Source: Acanthaster planci (taxonomy: Eukaryota; Echinodermata; Asteroidea; Valvatida; Acanthasteridae). From it: DNA of 16,467 bases. The first letter of the stretch is position 1. Every line of letters begins with the position of its first letter. The notes beneath the pieces were generated by a model. The model saw nothing but the letters and a program-made list of their open reading frames with translations. It did no database searches and had not been told where the DNA came from. Positions 1-9,687 of the stretch are shown piece by piece. The stretch is taken from positions 1 through 16,467 of the forward strand of contig NW_019091677.1 in the NCBI RefSeq assembly GCF_001949145.1, written 5' to 3'. Both the position numbers and the translations under genes were made by a program.

Positions 1-1080
1 CTCAAGGTGGCTGGTTACATATAGTTCCTGCTGCATATAGTTATCTGTTCTTAAGTGTGTTGTTAAGTTTCCATTTTACTTATTGCATGTATTTCCTCTT
101 TTTCTGTTTATAGCCAATCCACCAACCCCTTTTATTTTGCCTTAGATCGCAAGTGGTTGTTTGCTAATAAAACAGCCCAGCTTGAGGAACCTGGTCCAGT
201 TACATTAGCATACACATTTGGGCAAAGTTGCTGAACCATATTCAATGTTTAAAAAGGGTGGATTCCCACAGTCCCAGTCTGTCAGACCAGTCCTTGCTTT
301 TTGCTCAGACCGTAAATGCTGGAACTAGTACAAATTGTGCGACAGGACACTGGGCGTTTTCCTCACTTGTGCCCTAGTGGTAGCGGCCGCAAGTATAGTG
401 TGTGCCAAATTTAGGGCAAAGGTCAACGGGTACCCAATTATAATCAGACAATCATACTTGTAAATAGCGCTAATTTGGCTCTTAAAAACAAAATGCTAAT
501 ATGCGCATATTGAAATTGGAGATATTGAAATTTATCATTTCTTAGCAGAATTTGTAAGTAATTGGACTTGATTAATTTCCAGACATTATGACAGGAAGAT
601 AGTAGTATGCATGCAAATTCGTATACTTGTAAATCGTGAAAAACTCACCAAAAAATCAATGAATGAGGTCATAATGACGTCACTTCAGAAATGCAATCAA
701 AGTTTGACTGTTAACCTACCGAGTGAATTTTACAATGATCAGACACTGCATAATATGTTGGACTGAAAACCTTACATTATGGTGACTGGAGAGGCAGGGG
801 GTGGATGTGGAGGCAAGTATTGATATAATTGTGTTTTATTCAATTCTGAAAAGAATCAAATCGGGAAAAGGAACAGCATTAAGTAACAGTTGAAATCAAC
901 AGATTTGGTTACGGTGTTGTAAAGAAAAATATATATAGTTAACATATACATTTGGTAAAGTAGGGCCTAGGTCAAATGACGTAACAGCTTATTCGGATCG
1001 AACTAGACGGACACAGAAATAAACTTACAACTTTTCACCCCAACAATCCACAGTATCAAGCAGTTCACCAGTTGTAAACA

Positions 1081-1159
1081 GATTCAGATTCAACAGCACC
1101 GACGGATTCAGATTCAACAGCACCGACGGATTCAGATTCAACAGCACCGACAGATTCAG
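1081..1159. repeat. 24-bp minisatellite, 3.3 copies
   Basis: Three consecutive 24-bp units (1081-1104, 1105-1128, 1129-1152) begin GATTCAGATTCAACAGCACC and differ by one base at the end of the third; a partial unit follows. Since 24 is a multiple of three, the array is open in several frames (one reads DSDSTAPT repeatedly up to TAA at 1207). A TAA just upstream (1075-1077) and the lack of suitable splice sites argue against coding. Confidence 0.85.
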
Positions 1160-1891
1160 CTAGAAGAAGCAGTAATACAGAACGATCCTTAAGTCGGGTA
1201 ACAGAATAAACCGTGCGTTCCTACCGTAGGACAAAAACTCTGTGATTTAAAGACAACTTCCATGAATATAACTCAGCTTTAACAGTGAAGGACTTACACT
1301 TTCCAGGGAAAAATCAGAGTTCAGAAAAACATTCATATTTCTAAACACGCAAATAGGCACAGATACCTGAGAAAACACACCGTTATCATTCAAATCTATA
1401 TCAGCTGAATAATCACAACAGAAAATCATGAACAATTGACTACTTACAGAAACAACATCTTTAAGAATGTCTAAACTGTAAACAGGTAACTGGCAAAGTG
1501 GGGAAAATCAGCCTGAAAAAGAAGAAATCAACAAGATTCGATTTGACGCGCACTAATTAAATACTGTTGAGCGCGCAAGTCAAAATGCCCTCAGCACCTG
1601 TTCTGTTCCTCAATGGAACAGTGACGTCATCATGACATTGCAAGATTTTCCAACAAATTAGACATCTAATACCGGTAGACCTGCTGGAGGTCTAGCAAAA
1701 AGTTCATGTCAAAAACAGTGTCAAAATGATAACAATTAAAAATCATCCAAAAAATCAGGTGGTGACGTCATCATGACTAAATCCCATTTTCACATATAAC
1801 ACATTTGGATTTGTTTCTGTGCAAAATATCAACCACTGGGACAAATGGTTCTACAGATACAAGCCCAAAAAGAATTCAACTTTGTGGGTTT

Positions 1892-1901
1892 GTCACGTGA
1901 C
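1892..1901. other. Palindrome GTCACGTGAC
   Basis: A perfect 10-bp palindrome with a CACGTG core, the E-box bound by bHLH-zip factors such as USF, MAX and TFE in animals. It lies 10 bp upstream of the third GTCATCATGAC word. Function is inference only. Confidence 0.3.
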
Positions 1902-2288
1902 AAGTGATGTCGTCATCATGACGAATATCTTCACGGCACATCCTTGGGTGGTAGTCTAGCAATATGCAAAGTATGAAGCAATCGCTCTAACTAAAGTGCC
2001 AAAGTGCTATGGTACAAAGATTACTTAACTTTAAATCACTGAAAAACTGGTTATTGTAAAAAATTAGACTTTTTCTTTATCATGATGTCACTATTTCATG
2101 GGATATTTCATTTTTTTTCAGTCAGGTTCAATGACCTAAAGCATGTCTCTCTTAATCCTATTAACACCAACTTGTGTACTGGAGAGGTTCTTCTTCGGCA
2201 ATGTAGCCGAAGGAGCTAAATAGGAGAATGAGAGAAAGGAAGTGATGGGAAATCAAGATATGGGAAATAAAAGTGTTTTTTTCTTCAG

Positions 2289-2350
2289 TGCATCACCACT
2301 AAAAAAATTATTCCTAATTCAGAAGACACCAACTGGCAGATTTTTTAGAG
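2289..2350 (+). CDS. Exon a (62 bp), internal
   Basis: A strong acceptor (a run of T followed by TTCTTCAG) precedes it and a strong donor (AGAG then GTAAGG) follows. Of the three frames only one is free of stops, reading ASPLKKLFLIQKTPTGRFFR. It enters with one base completing a codon and leaves with one base (G), which matches the entry phase of the exon at 4425 exactly. No function can be assigned. The upstream partner exon, which must leave two bases of a codon, was not found in the window. A chance pair of good splice sites is the alternative, but the phase match and the single open frame argue for a real exon. Confidence 0.62.
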
Positions 2351-4424
2351 GTAAGGTACTACTGATACCCTGTGCAATGACGTTTGCAGTGTACGTACAC
2401 AAAATTTGGTATAACTTTTTCAGCCTATTTGACTTGTCTTCAGACGACAGTGTTCCTGTCATTTTGGTGACGTCCGGTATTTTTCGAAATATTATCCCAT
2501 TTTAGTCAAACTGTCAAGTAGTGAAAGTGAAGCCATAAAAATCGAGTTTATTTAAGAACAATTTGGTCCAAGTACTAAGTGTGTGAATTGTGGTTACTTG
2601 TGGATATGAATAAATCAAATATGCAAGGCTAAGCTTTACCACTGCATGATTCTTGGGAACTTGAAATGTGTGATGGATACTGAGCCTCTATCTGTGGGTA
2701 AATAATGAATGAAACTAGTTGGAAATGACGAACTTTTACTATGGGGAGTTTGGAGTATGTGGATGGCAGGCGCAAATCCAAAACTTTTTCTCTCGTAGGT
2801 TTGCAAATGCAGGACAAGGCAAAATGGACTTTACCACAGTGCTTCCATCGATATTGCCTTAATGAACTTCAATAGGTTTCCTGGCTTCTTGTTACCCTTC
2901 ATCATGTCATGTGTTTGAGGGGTTGTGAGAAGAAAAATGAAAATATTAATCCACATTCAGTATACCTGTACCAGCAAGGGGTGGCAATTTTTATTTATTT
3001 ATTTTGTTAATTCAATTAAAAATCAGATTTTTAAACTTTAAATCAAATTTGTTTTTAAAATATAAATGGAATCTTGTTCATTCTTATAAAATTGGACAAA
3101 TCGGCTTAATCATCAGTTTCAACCTCTAATGCCAGCAAATTTTTCATCATGTTTGTTAATCTTTGATTATTAGTTTCTTTTGTTATAAAATTCAACAAAA
3201 ATGAAATCAAGTAATTTGATTATAATCTCATATCACCTGTAATTGTCTAAACCCAGGTGAAATGCATACAGTGTAGCACCTACATGGAACTCATGACTAA
3301 ATACCAATGAGTGAAAAAAATCCACCAATCACAAGTACATGTGCAGTTGTAGAGATTAAAAGGTATGATGTACACCTTGTTGAACTCCAAAGTGGACACT
3401 TCAAATGAAGTGAAATTACGTGTAAATCATGATTAAATGTAATTCATGTACTGAATCCAAGCTGATTTAAATTAAAATAAATGAATTGATCAGAAAATCT
3501 TGCCAACCCAACCTACGTGTAACACATGTGCTTTCATACAAATTTCTTATCAATACTTGGAACTTAAGGGTGCATCCCACCAAATGGTGGTATTTCTGCA
3601 TGCGAGCTCATTATGTGATCCCACTGGGTTTTTACAATAAGACATGCCATAATCAAGAGGGATCATAGAAATATTTCTATAAATCCCGAATCACGGTTTC
3701 CAGTTCGGAGTATTTCTTTCACAAAACCCCCAACTGCGGGCCTATTTTGGATAGAGGAAGGTGGCTACATTCTGAGCTGAGCACATAGTTTAACTACTAT
3801 TTTGTGGGTATCTTCCAGTGAAAAAACGGAGGCCAACCTCTTCCTGAGAGTTAGTGGTGCTTTTTCGGTCTGATTTTGCACTGTTTTTTATGGGCTTGTA
3901 TTTAGTGTAGTGCAACCCAAATGGCTCACAGAGGGTATTTGCCAGTTACATGTAAAATGGAAAAATTATCAAATAGTAGCAAGATAATTTTACAATTGAA
4001 ACAACAAAAATTTAAAATGTTGATTTCTAAAGAAGAAGACATTTGACTTAAATGGCGATTTAAATTGGTGCTTTAAATCAGCCAACCCTGGTACTAGCCT
4101 AGACCTAATTAATAGTTTCTTTTTTCTGATGCATGGCTCTGGATTGGAAAATTTTTAAGGGAAAAGTCCAAAATGTAAAATGGCCTGATTCTCATCTCGC
4201 GAATGCAAAGTTAAAATGAATATGTTGGCACAGAACCTGACAAAGATTTGTCATAGTAAAGAATTTTAAGTCCTCAAAAAACAGTAACTGCACATGTGTC
4301 TGGTTAAATGTTGACTGTTTAGTTAAATTTAGCCGGCAACAGCTAATTAAAGAGATTGTTTTCTCTTGTCTGGGCAAATTTCAACATGTTCAGAGTCTTT
4401 CAATCTTCTTCATCCCCTTGCAAG
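2351..4424. other. Intron a-b (2074 bp)
   Basis: Non-coding AT-rich sequence with T-rich and A-rich stretches around 2985-3230. I see no further exon, transposon ends or clear repeat. The ORFs of about 60 codons in either strand have no coding character. The final 30 bases form the pyrimidine tract of exon b. Confidence 0.6.
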
Positions 4425-4642
4425 CCTTGCCATATTGTGCTGACCGTATTCGACAGCGGACCAGCACAACATGTGTCCTTGACACTGCAGATGACTGGAA
4501 CGAGCAGTTTTCACGTCGTCAAAGCCACCTCTCCAAGGGTTTTTTCACCCCACAGCATGTTGCTTATAAGCCCATTGGGGATGTGGATCTGGACTCCCGT
4601 AACTTGGTTTTCAGAGTTTTCTCTGCCACTTTGCCAAAAAAG
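4425..4642 (+). CDS. Exon b (218 bp), internal
   Basis: The acceptor is a long pyrimidine tract ending CCCCTTGCAAG. The donor is AAAAAG then GTGCGA. The frame reads through CADRIRQRTSTTCVLDTADD, then a segment with WNEQFSRRQSHLSKG and FFTPQHVAYKPIGDVDLD, and ends with LVFRVFSATLPKK. It enters with one base from exon a (G plus CC gives Ala) and ends on a whole codon. The composition looks like a folded domain, with alternating hydrophobic and polar stretches at its end that suggest beta strands; this is inference. An upstream acceptor after position 4393 is also in frame but would add a less protein-like start. No family recognised. Confidence 0.85.
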
Positions 4643-5022
4643 GTGCGATGTTCTTTTTCTTTAAGCTCACATTTCCCCTGGCTACTGTGGTTTTTATTTA
4701 CATGTACCTCTAAGGTCTAGGCCTCTTTCTCTCTTTTTTTGTACCATGCATACTTATCAAAAGATGATAGTAATGGCATAAGACTGTGATGTCATTGTCC
4801 TGAGATGTTAATATTTGGTTGTAGACCGTATGTGTACCACGTGAACATTTCACATAGTGTAGTGTTTTTGCTCATTTTCACAAAAAAAGGCCTATTAAAC
4901 ACAGCAAAGCTAGTGTAGAAGCCTTACACTGCTGTGCCAAAATGCGCATAACCACTTGTTGGATAATAAATTTCCTATTTGACTTGTTCTATAGATTTCT
5001 TATGATGATGTTTGTTTTTTAG
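4643..5022. other. Intron b-c (380 bp)
   Basis: GT-AG intron with donor GTGCGA and acceptor TTTTTTAG. It is T-rich and shows no repeat or RNA gene. Confidence 0.8.
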
Positions 5023-5109
5023 GTGCATGCAGCTGCTTTCTTTATTGGTAGTCACAAGCTGGGATTTACACCTCCGAAAACAGCAGAAAAGTCTGAACAA
5101 TCCTCCAAG
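5023..5109 (+). CDS. Exon c (87 bp), internal
   Basis: The acceptor (TTTGTTTTTTAG) is strong and the donor (CCAAG then GTGAGT) is close to consensus. It is symmetrical: it begins and ends on whole codons and encodes 29 residues, starting VHAAAFFIGSHKLGFTPP and ending in a Lys/Glu/Ser-rich stretch. Exon b ends with FSATLPKK, so the joined sequence looks like successive beta strands followed by a flexible linker. The exon could be skipped without breaking the frame. Confidence 0.87.
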
Positions 5110-5341
5110 GTGAGTATTGCTTAATAAATTAGTGGCTGTCAAGATTCTGTTACTGCCATTTTTCATACGATAAAAGAATAATTATTTACTTCAAATTGGA
5201 CAATAATAGTTATCGAAGGAATGTTCATCGTATCCTTTGACGTAAATTTGGTGTTCTTTTATGCAAGTGAACACTGGAGTTCTGTTGGTAATTTATTACT
5301 AGTTCATAAAAATCATAGTAAGAGCCAAGCACTGCTGTCTT
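5110..5341. other. Intron c-d, left part
   Basis: Unique intron sequence following the strong GTGAGT donor, up to the TTAA target site. No repeat or exon seen. Confidence 0.7.
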
Positions 5342-5345
5342 TTAA

Positions 5346-5537
5346 AGAGCAACTCAAAGGAACACATGTTTTCTNCTGATTGTATCTGTTCCAATCAATA
5401 TGGAAGCATCCAAATCCAACGCAGTGTCATTTGTCTTCAGAGCTCATCTATAACAAGCTAAAAAGGTTTTTTTCTGTTCATGCCAAGATGCGAATTCTGA
5501 ACATGCTCAATGTAGATTGCGTCATTCTGAGAAAACA
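5346..5537 (+). repeat. Left terminal inverted repeat
   Basis: It begins AGAGCAACTCAAAGG and ends around CATTCTGAGAAAA. It aligns along its length with the reverse complement of 7481-7674, with scattered substitutions and a few small indels. Contains a single N at 5375. Confidence 0.85.
5375..5375. other. Ambiguous base N
   Basis: Single N two bases before the TGAT that opens direct repeat copy 1. It may mark an assembly join. Confidence 0.95.
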
Positions 5538-6201
5538 GTGGGAACCCTCACCCTGTGTTTGTAGTGGATTAACCTGTACATTTTCAAGATGTATTTTTTT
5601 TTGTGCGTTGGGGAGATGTTAATTATAACTATTATAATTATTAACCTGTGCATGCCAAACAGTGCATGCAGCCATTGTTTGTAGCCACTGTTTGCCATGC
5701 ACAAAGGGTTTATCCACTATGAACACAGGGCAAGGGTTCCCCTTGTTTTCTCTCTGTTACCGAGTGGTTAAATTTTACCAGAGAGAGGGGTGGTGGATAA
5801 CCCAAAATATAAGGAAACAGGGATGCAGAGTAAAGAAATTTCAAACAAACCACCAATTGACGAAAACAGACTGCTGATTTAATTAAAATTGAAAATTAGA
5901 ACAATTACATGTACATTCAATTATTAATTCAGATTAATCCAAGTTACGTTAACCCCCTTTAATGTTGGTGCAGTCAAAGGACGGTCAAATCCAATTTGGC
6001 CCAACCTGGCATATATTTTTGTTGTCTGGCCACCATGCACAAACTACCCAACCCTAACCACCTGACTGGCCAAGATTTATCAAACAGAAAGCAGGCCAGT
6101 GGAAAGGCACCATAAAATCATACAAATGGGTAGTTAGATACTGAAGGTTTGGACCAGACACTTGACAAGCAAATATGACTGCTCAAAATATTGTACCAGA
6201 T
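5377..6201 (+). repeat. Internal direct repeat, copy 1 (825 bp)
   Basis: Nearly identical to 6528-7295 from TGAT to CAAAATATTGTACCAGAT. The main differences are a 72-bp insertion in this copy (5578-5649) and a short T-rich duplication in copy 2 (about 6635-6649). It has no coding sequence. It starts two bases after an N. Confidence 0.9.
5578..5649 (+). repeat. 72-bp insertion flanked by ATTAACCTGT
   Basis: This stretch is missing from copy 2. It is bordered by ATTAACCTGT at 5568-5577 and again at 5640-5649. It interrupts the left arm of the long hairpin in copy 1. It looks like a small insertion with a 10-bp target duplication, or a slippage event. Confidence 0.7.
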
Positions 6202-6527
6202 GACATTTGCATAGGAGGGTTATAAGCAAAAAAACCTTAAGAAACCCCCAAAATTTACATTTTAGGCATAAAATATGCGGCCTTGCCACAACATACGTTT
6301 TGAATTTATGATTTACATTCCTTTTTTTTTATCGACATGCACTAATCAATTCAATAAGGAATTGAAAGTTTTACAACCACCAGCAATATTGTTGAGAATA
6401 CGAACTACCAAAATTAACTTACTCAAGATGTTATGGAAGGGCTACATGTACATAAAATACCAGGTGGTATAGGATGACCTACACATGTACATGCACGATA
6501 GTGCTAGGTCCACAGAAGGACTAGGNG
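6202..6527. other. Spacer between the internal repeats
   Basis: About 325 bp of AT-rich sequence between the two direct copies, ending with an N at 6526. I see no similarity to either copy or to coding sequence. Confidence 0.6.
6526..6526. other. Ambiguous base N
   Basis: Single N two bases before the TGAT that opens direct repeat copy 2, the same relative position as the N at 5375. Confidence 0.95.
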
Positions 6528-7295
6528 TGATTTCATCTGTTCAAATAAATATGGAAGTATCCAAATCGAACGCAGTGTCATTTGTCTTCAGAGATCATCT
6601 ATAACAAGCTAAAAAGGTTTTTTTCTGTTCATGCTTTTTTGTTCATGCCAAGATGCGAATTCTGAACATGCTGAATGTAGATTGCGTCATTCTGAGAAAA
6701 CAGTGGGAACCCTCACCCTGTGTTGGTAGTGGATAAACCCGTGCATGCCAAACAGTGCATGTAGCCATTGTTTGTAGCCATTGTTTGGCATGCACAAGGG
6801 TTTATCCACTATGAACACAGGGCGAGGGTTCCCCTTGTTTTCTCTCTGTTACCGAGTGGTTAAATTTTACCAGAGAGAGGCGGGCAGTGGATAACCCAAA
6901 ATATAAGGAAACAGGGATGCAGAGTAAAGAAATTTCAAACAAACCACCAATTGACGAAAATAGACTGCTGATTTAATTAAAATTGAAAATAAGAACAATT
7001 ACATGTACATTCAATTATTAATTCAGATTAATCCAAGTTACGTTAACCCCCTTTAATGTTGGTGCAGTCAAAGGACGGTCAAATCCAATTTGGCCCAACC
7101 TGGCATATATTTTTGTTGGCTGGCCACCATGCACAAACTACCCAACCCTAACCACCTGACTGGCCAAGATTTATCAAACAGAAAGCAGGCCAATGGGAAG
7201 GCACCATAAAATCATACAAATGGGTAGTTAGATACTGAAGGTTTGGACCAGACACTTGACAAGCAAAAATGACTGCTCAAAATATTGTACCAGAT
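6528..7295 (+). repeat. Internal direct repeat, copy 2 (768 bp)
   Basis: Second copy of 5377-6201. It also starts two bases after an N (6526). Its first part is therefore a third version of the terminal inverted repeat, lacking the outermost 30 bases. After CCAGAT the two copies diverge abruptly. Confidence 0.9.
6694..6844. repeat. Long imperfect hairpin, arms about 62 bp
   Basis: The left arm (6694-6755) starts GAGAAAACAGTGGGAACCCT. The right arm (6782-6844) is its reverse complement with few mismatches, ending GGTTCCCCTTGTTTTCTC. The loop is about 26 bp. The same hairpin occurs in copy 1 (5529-5752), its left arm split by the 72-bp insertion. It may be a nested inverted-repeat element or a fold used by the transposon. 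Confidence 0.85.
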
Positions 7296-7480
7296 AACTC
7301 CTACAAACGCAACACCACAACTTACAATTTGTACAAAGCAGCGCTGCATTCCTACAGAACTAGCTAGACATTGTGATACATAGCGAGAGAGGGCGCACTT
7401 CAACTAATTATAAAAGCGCACTAAAAAAAGTGACATTAAACCTGGGACGGTTGACAATACTTTGTCGACTGGTCACATCT

Positions 7481-7674
7481 CTTTTCTCAGAATGATGCAA
7501 TGTACATTCAGCATGTTTAGAATTCACATCTTGGCATGAACAGGGAAAAAAAAGCCCTTTTAGCTTGTTATGGATGAGCTCTGAAGACAAATGACACTGC
7601 ATTCGATGTGGATTCTTCCATATTTATTTGAACAGATAAAATCAGAGAAAACATGTTTTCCTTTGAGGTGCTCT
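7481..7674 (-). repeat. Right terminal inverted repeat
   Basis: Reverse complement of the left repeat. Shared words include GTGTCATTTGTCTTCAGAGC and TGTTCATGCCAAGATG read on the minus strand. The divergence between arms suggests an insertion that is not very recent. Confidence 0.85.
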
Positions 7675-7678
7675 TTAA

Positions 7679-9507
7679 TGGAAACCCTGTCCACAAGGTT
7701 GGTAGTAAACCTAAACAGATGGATGACAGGGAAAGGAAAAACAGATGGGAACAAGAGAAAAGATGGACGAGGATGGATACGTAGTTTATACAAGGGCTCC
7801 TAAAAATGAAAGCTCTTTTCTTTAAAACAAATGTATAAGTCAAAATTGGCACATTGACTAACCTTCGCATACACATAGCCTTTCAGTGCATCTAACTTGT
7901 TTACATAAATAACACTATAAAAGTATAAGGGTAGTCCTTGAATAAGTGGATGATATCGTGGGGATGATGCACGAAGCATGGTCTATGGACATCCTGGTAA
8001 TAATTTCAAGTACAGGATAAACACACAAATTTACTTAAAGTATAAATACATTATTGCTTGATAATCACTCAAGCTTGAAAAGAAGCTTCATCTTATTTGT
8101 CATGGATAATGGACATTAATGATTATTATAGCATACCTGCCAACCTGTCGTATGCCTTCCTGAGGGCATCACCACATAATAGGTTAGAATTTTAAATGAA
8201 CTGAAGGCTCATTTAAATACCTTTTTAGGTTGGCACGTCTGTTGTAGTTTCTCATCACAGACCTGTTAAGAGAACCCAGTCACAAAGAATACGTAAAGAG
8301 AAGGCAGTTTACCATTTTATCATGTAAACAAGTATTTTAATTTGAGTGGTTTTTTGGGCCCTCTGATGTATACATTGAAAATAAAACAACTATGCAAGTC
8401 ATTTGGGCAAATTAGATTGTATTGAGGATTTTCAGTTAATAATTTTTGACGGTCAGCATTAAATTTACGTCGATATGCGTGAAAATGTGTGCATCTTATG
8501 TCTCTGGCATACACAAAACTGCTAATAGAAATATACAGATTTGAAAATCCATGTACTTTCACAGACATAGTGCACTTCCTGAAATGCCTTTGCGGGTCAT
8601 GTTATGAAGCATAAATTGAAAACCTGTATTAACAGCTTAAGTTTATATATGACATGTGTCAACGAACATCTCATTTTTTGGGGGGGAGGGATATTGAACC
8701 TAAGTGGTAATGCTCACGCTTCTGTACCCCTCCCCTACAATAGTTTTTGACACTTTCTACCAAATATGAAATTCAAAACCTGGACCAAGTTTGGTAACTG
8801 CTTACCATGCACAGTCTGTTGAATTATAATTAACCACAAAAAAGAAACAAGTAAGGGAACATCTCATAATTCCAGTTGGTCAGGACATTCCTTTTGGAAT
8901 GCCTTAATTGTTTTTATTTCAGAATGGATGGCCATTCCATTGGGAACAAAACATTCTCATTGGAACTCTGCCTCAGGATGGTCTGTGCTGTGGACCATTC
9001 CTGCTGATGTGTGAATGTTCCAATGGAATGCTAGTGTTCCATTTGGGAATGGTCCAACAAAATGCAAACGTTCCTGACTTTTGAGATACTCCCTAAGATT
9101 TGAAGCTTTCTATGGTAGAGGCTGAACTGTACAAGGCTTGCAGAGGTACTGTATCCAAGGATATACATGTACATGTATCTTGTTTGGAAGAGGTGTGGTT
9201 CCAAAAAGATTCAGTGAGTTTGAACTTGATATTTCAAGCAGGATGCTCTGGTCATCTTCTTCACTCTCTTAACGATGACCTAAACATCCTGATCAAAACA
9301 TCAAGTGCTAACTCACCACTTCTTTTCACAAACGAGACAAACAAGTAAAGCTCATTTTATATGTATCCAAGTAGTCTTGACCTTGTATCAGTAGTATATT
9401 CATTGAGTTGAATTAGAAGTCATTATTTAGATGAGTGGAGAGATACTTGGATGACTTTAGTCTCTGCATCCATCACACCTGATGATGCTTATCTTTTAAT
9501 TTTCAAG
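7679..9507. other. Intron c-d, right part
   Basis: About 1.8 kb of intron right of the transposon. It contains a cluster of CATTCC/GGAATG words (8886-9055) with interlocked inverted repeats and an ACATGTACATGT stretch near 9165. ORFs at 9100-9348 and 9451-9507 have splice-like signals, but none keeps phase with exons c and d. It ends in the branch-point and pyrimidine tract of exon d. Confidence 0.6.
8886..9055. repeat. Interlocked inverted repeats rich in CATTCC/GGAATG
   Basis: CATTCC or its complement occurs at 8886, 8896, 8933, 8996, 9025 and 9046. CATTCCATTGGGAACA (8933-8948) pairs with TGTTCCAATGGAATG (9016-9030) except for one bulged base. GGACCATTCC (8992-9001) pairs perfectly with GGAATGGTCC (9046-9055). 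The pairs cross, so the two helices would form a pseudoknot-like topology. Confidence 0.6.
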
Positions 9508-9687
9508 CAGCACACACCCAAAGCATTGCATGACAAGCACCTGGGTGCTCAGGCATCCCAAATCAATCAGGAGGCTGTATCATCCGCTGGCTTCACATAC
9601 ATAAAGAATTACTTGCAAGACTCTGAGAAAATACTGGTGGCAGAAAGAGGCGGCCAGAACTTTGAGAAATGTGTGGCAGACTTAGAG
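9508..9687 (+). CDS. Exon d (180 bp), internal
   Basis: A branch-point-like CTGAT and the tract TATCTTTTAATTTTCAAG precede it; the donor is TTAGAG then GTCAGT. It begins and ends on whole codons and encodes 60 residues, including HDKHLGAQASQINQEAVSSA, GFTYIKNYLQDSEKILVAE and a Cys near the end. The segment is probably mostly helical. An alternative acceptor three bases later (CAG, start at 9511) would drop one Gln, a typical NAGNAG-like choice. The frame is also open upstream to about 9412, but starting there would break phase with exon c. Confidence 0.85.

Larger units (their letters stand above)
675..1922. promoter_or_regulatory. Cluster of TGACGTCA (CRE-like) palindromes
   Basis: Exact TGACGTCA occurs at 675-682, 1622-1629 and 1763-1770. 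A near match, TGACGTAA, is at 977-984. The longer word GTCATCATGAC appears at 1626-1636, 1767-1777 and 1912-1922, spaced 141 and 145 bp apart. TGACGTCA is the core site of CREB/ATF factors in animals. The even spacing and the shared longer word suggest either a binding-site array or a decayed dispersed repeat; the sequence alone does not decide. Confidence 0.4.
1..2288. other. Upstream intron or flank without confirmed exon
   Basis: No exon with matching splice sites and phase could be found. The short ORFs here are scattered and lack coding character. The region carries three exact TGACGTCA palindromes, a 24-bp minisatellite, an ATATGCGCATAT palindrome (499-510), a NotI-type GCGGCCGC (383-390) and a small hairpin (CTTCGGC / GCCGAAG, 2193-2212). 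If exon a is real, this is intron or contains a missed exon. Confidence 0.6.
5346..7674. mobile_element. Non-autonomous TTAA-flanked transposon with long terminal inverted repeats
   Basis: The left end reads TTAA then AGAGCAACTCAAAGGAA. The right end, reverse-complemented, reads TTAA then AGAGCACCTCAAAGGAA. Inverted similarity continues inward about 195 bp on each side. TTAA (5342-5345 and 7675-7678) is the only flanking sequence shared by both sides, as expected of a target-site duplication. TTAA targeting is the hallmark of piggyBac-type transposases, but known piggyBac ends usually begin with C runs and these do not, so the family is uncertain. No transposase reading frame is present. The inside contains a direct duplication (5377-6201 and 6528-7295) and long hairpins. 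It sits wholly within the intron between exons c and d. Confidence 0.8.

Noticed and set aside
1078-1209. Open frame across the 24-bp minisatellite as an exon
   Set aside because: All multiples of three are open by repeat structure; a TAA sits just upstream, and the possible donor at 1197 leaves the wrong phase for exon a.
5380-5877. ORFs inside the transposon as a transposase
   Set aside because: Short, in low-complexity or inverted-repeat sequence, with no DDD or DDE pattern; copy 2 does not preserve them.
7560-7876. Minus-strand ORFs up to 102 codons
   Set aside because: They lie partly in the right terminal inverted repeat and in T-rich intron, with no coding character.
9100-9348. Possible exon in the ORF at 9100-9348
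   Set aside because: Splice sites can be found, but no pairing keeps phase between exon c and exon d, and it contains low-complexity ACATGT sequence.
9412-9507. Upstream extension of exon d (reads LDEWRDTWMTLVSASITPDD)
   Set aside because: It looks protein-like, but starting at its available AG sites would break phase with exon c, and the stretch holds the branch point and pyrimidine tract of the exon d acceptor.
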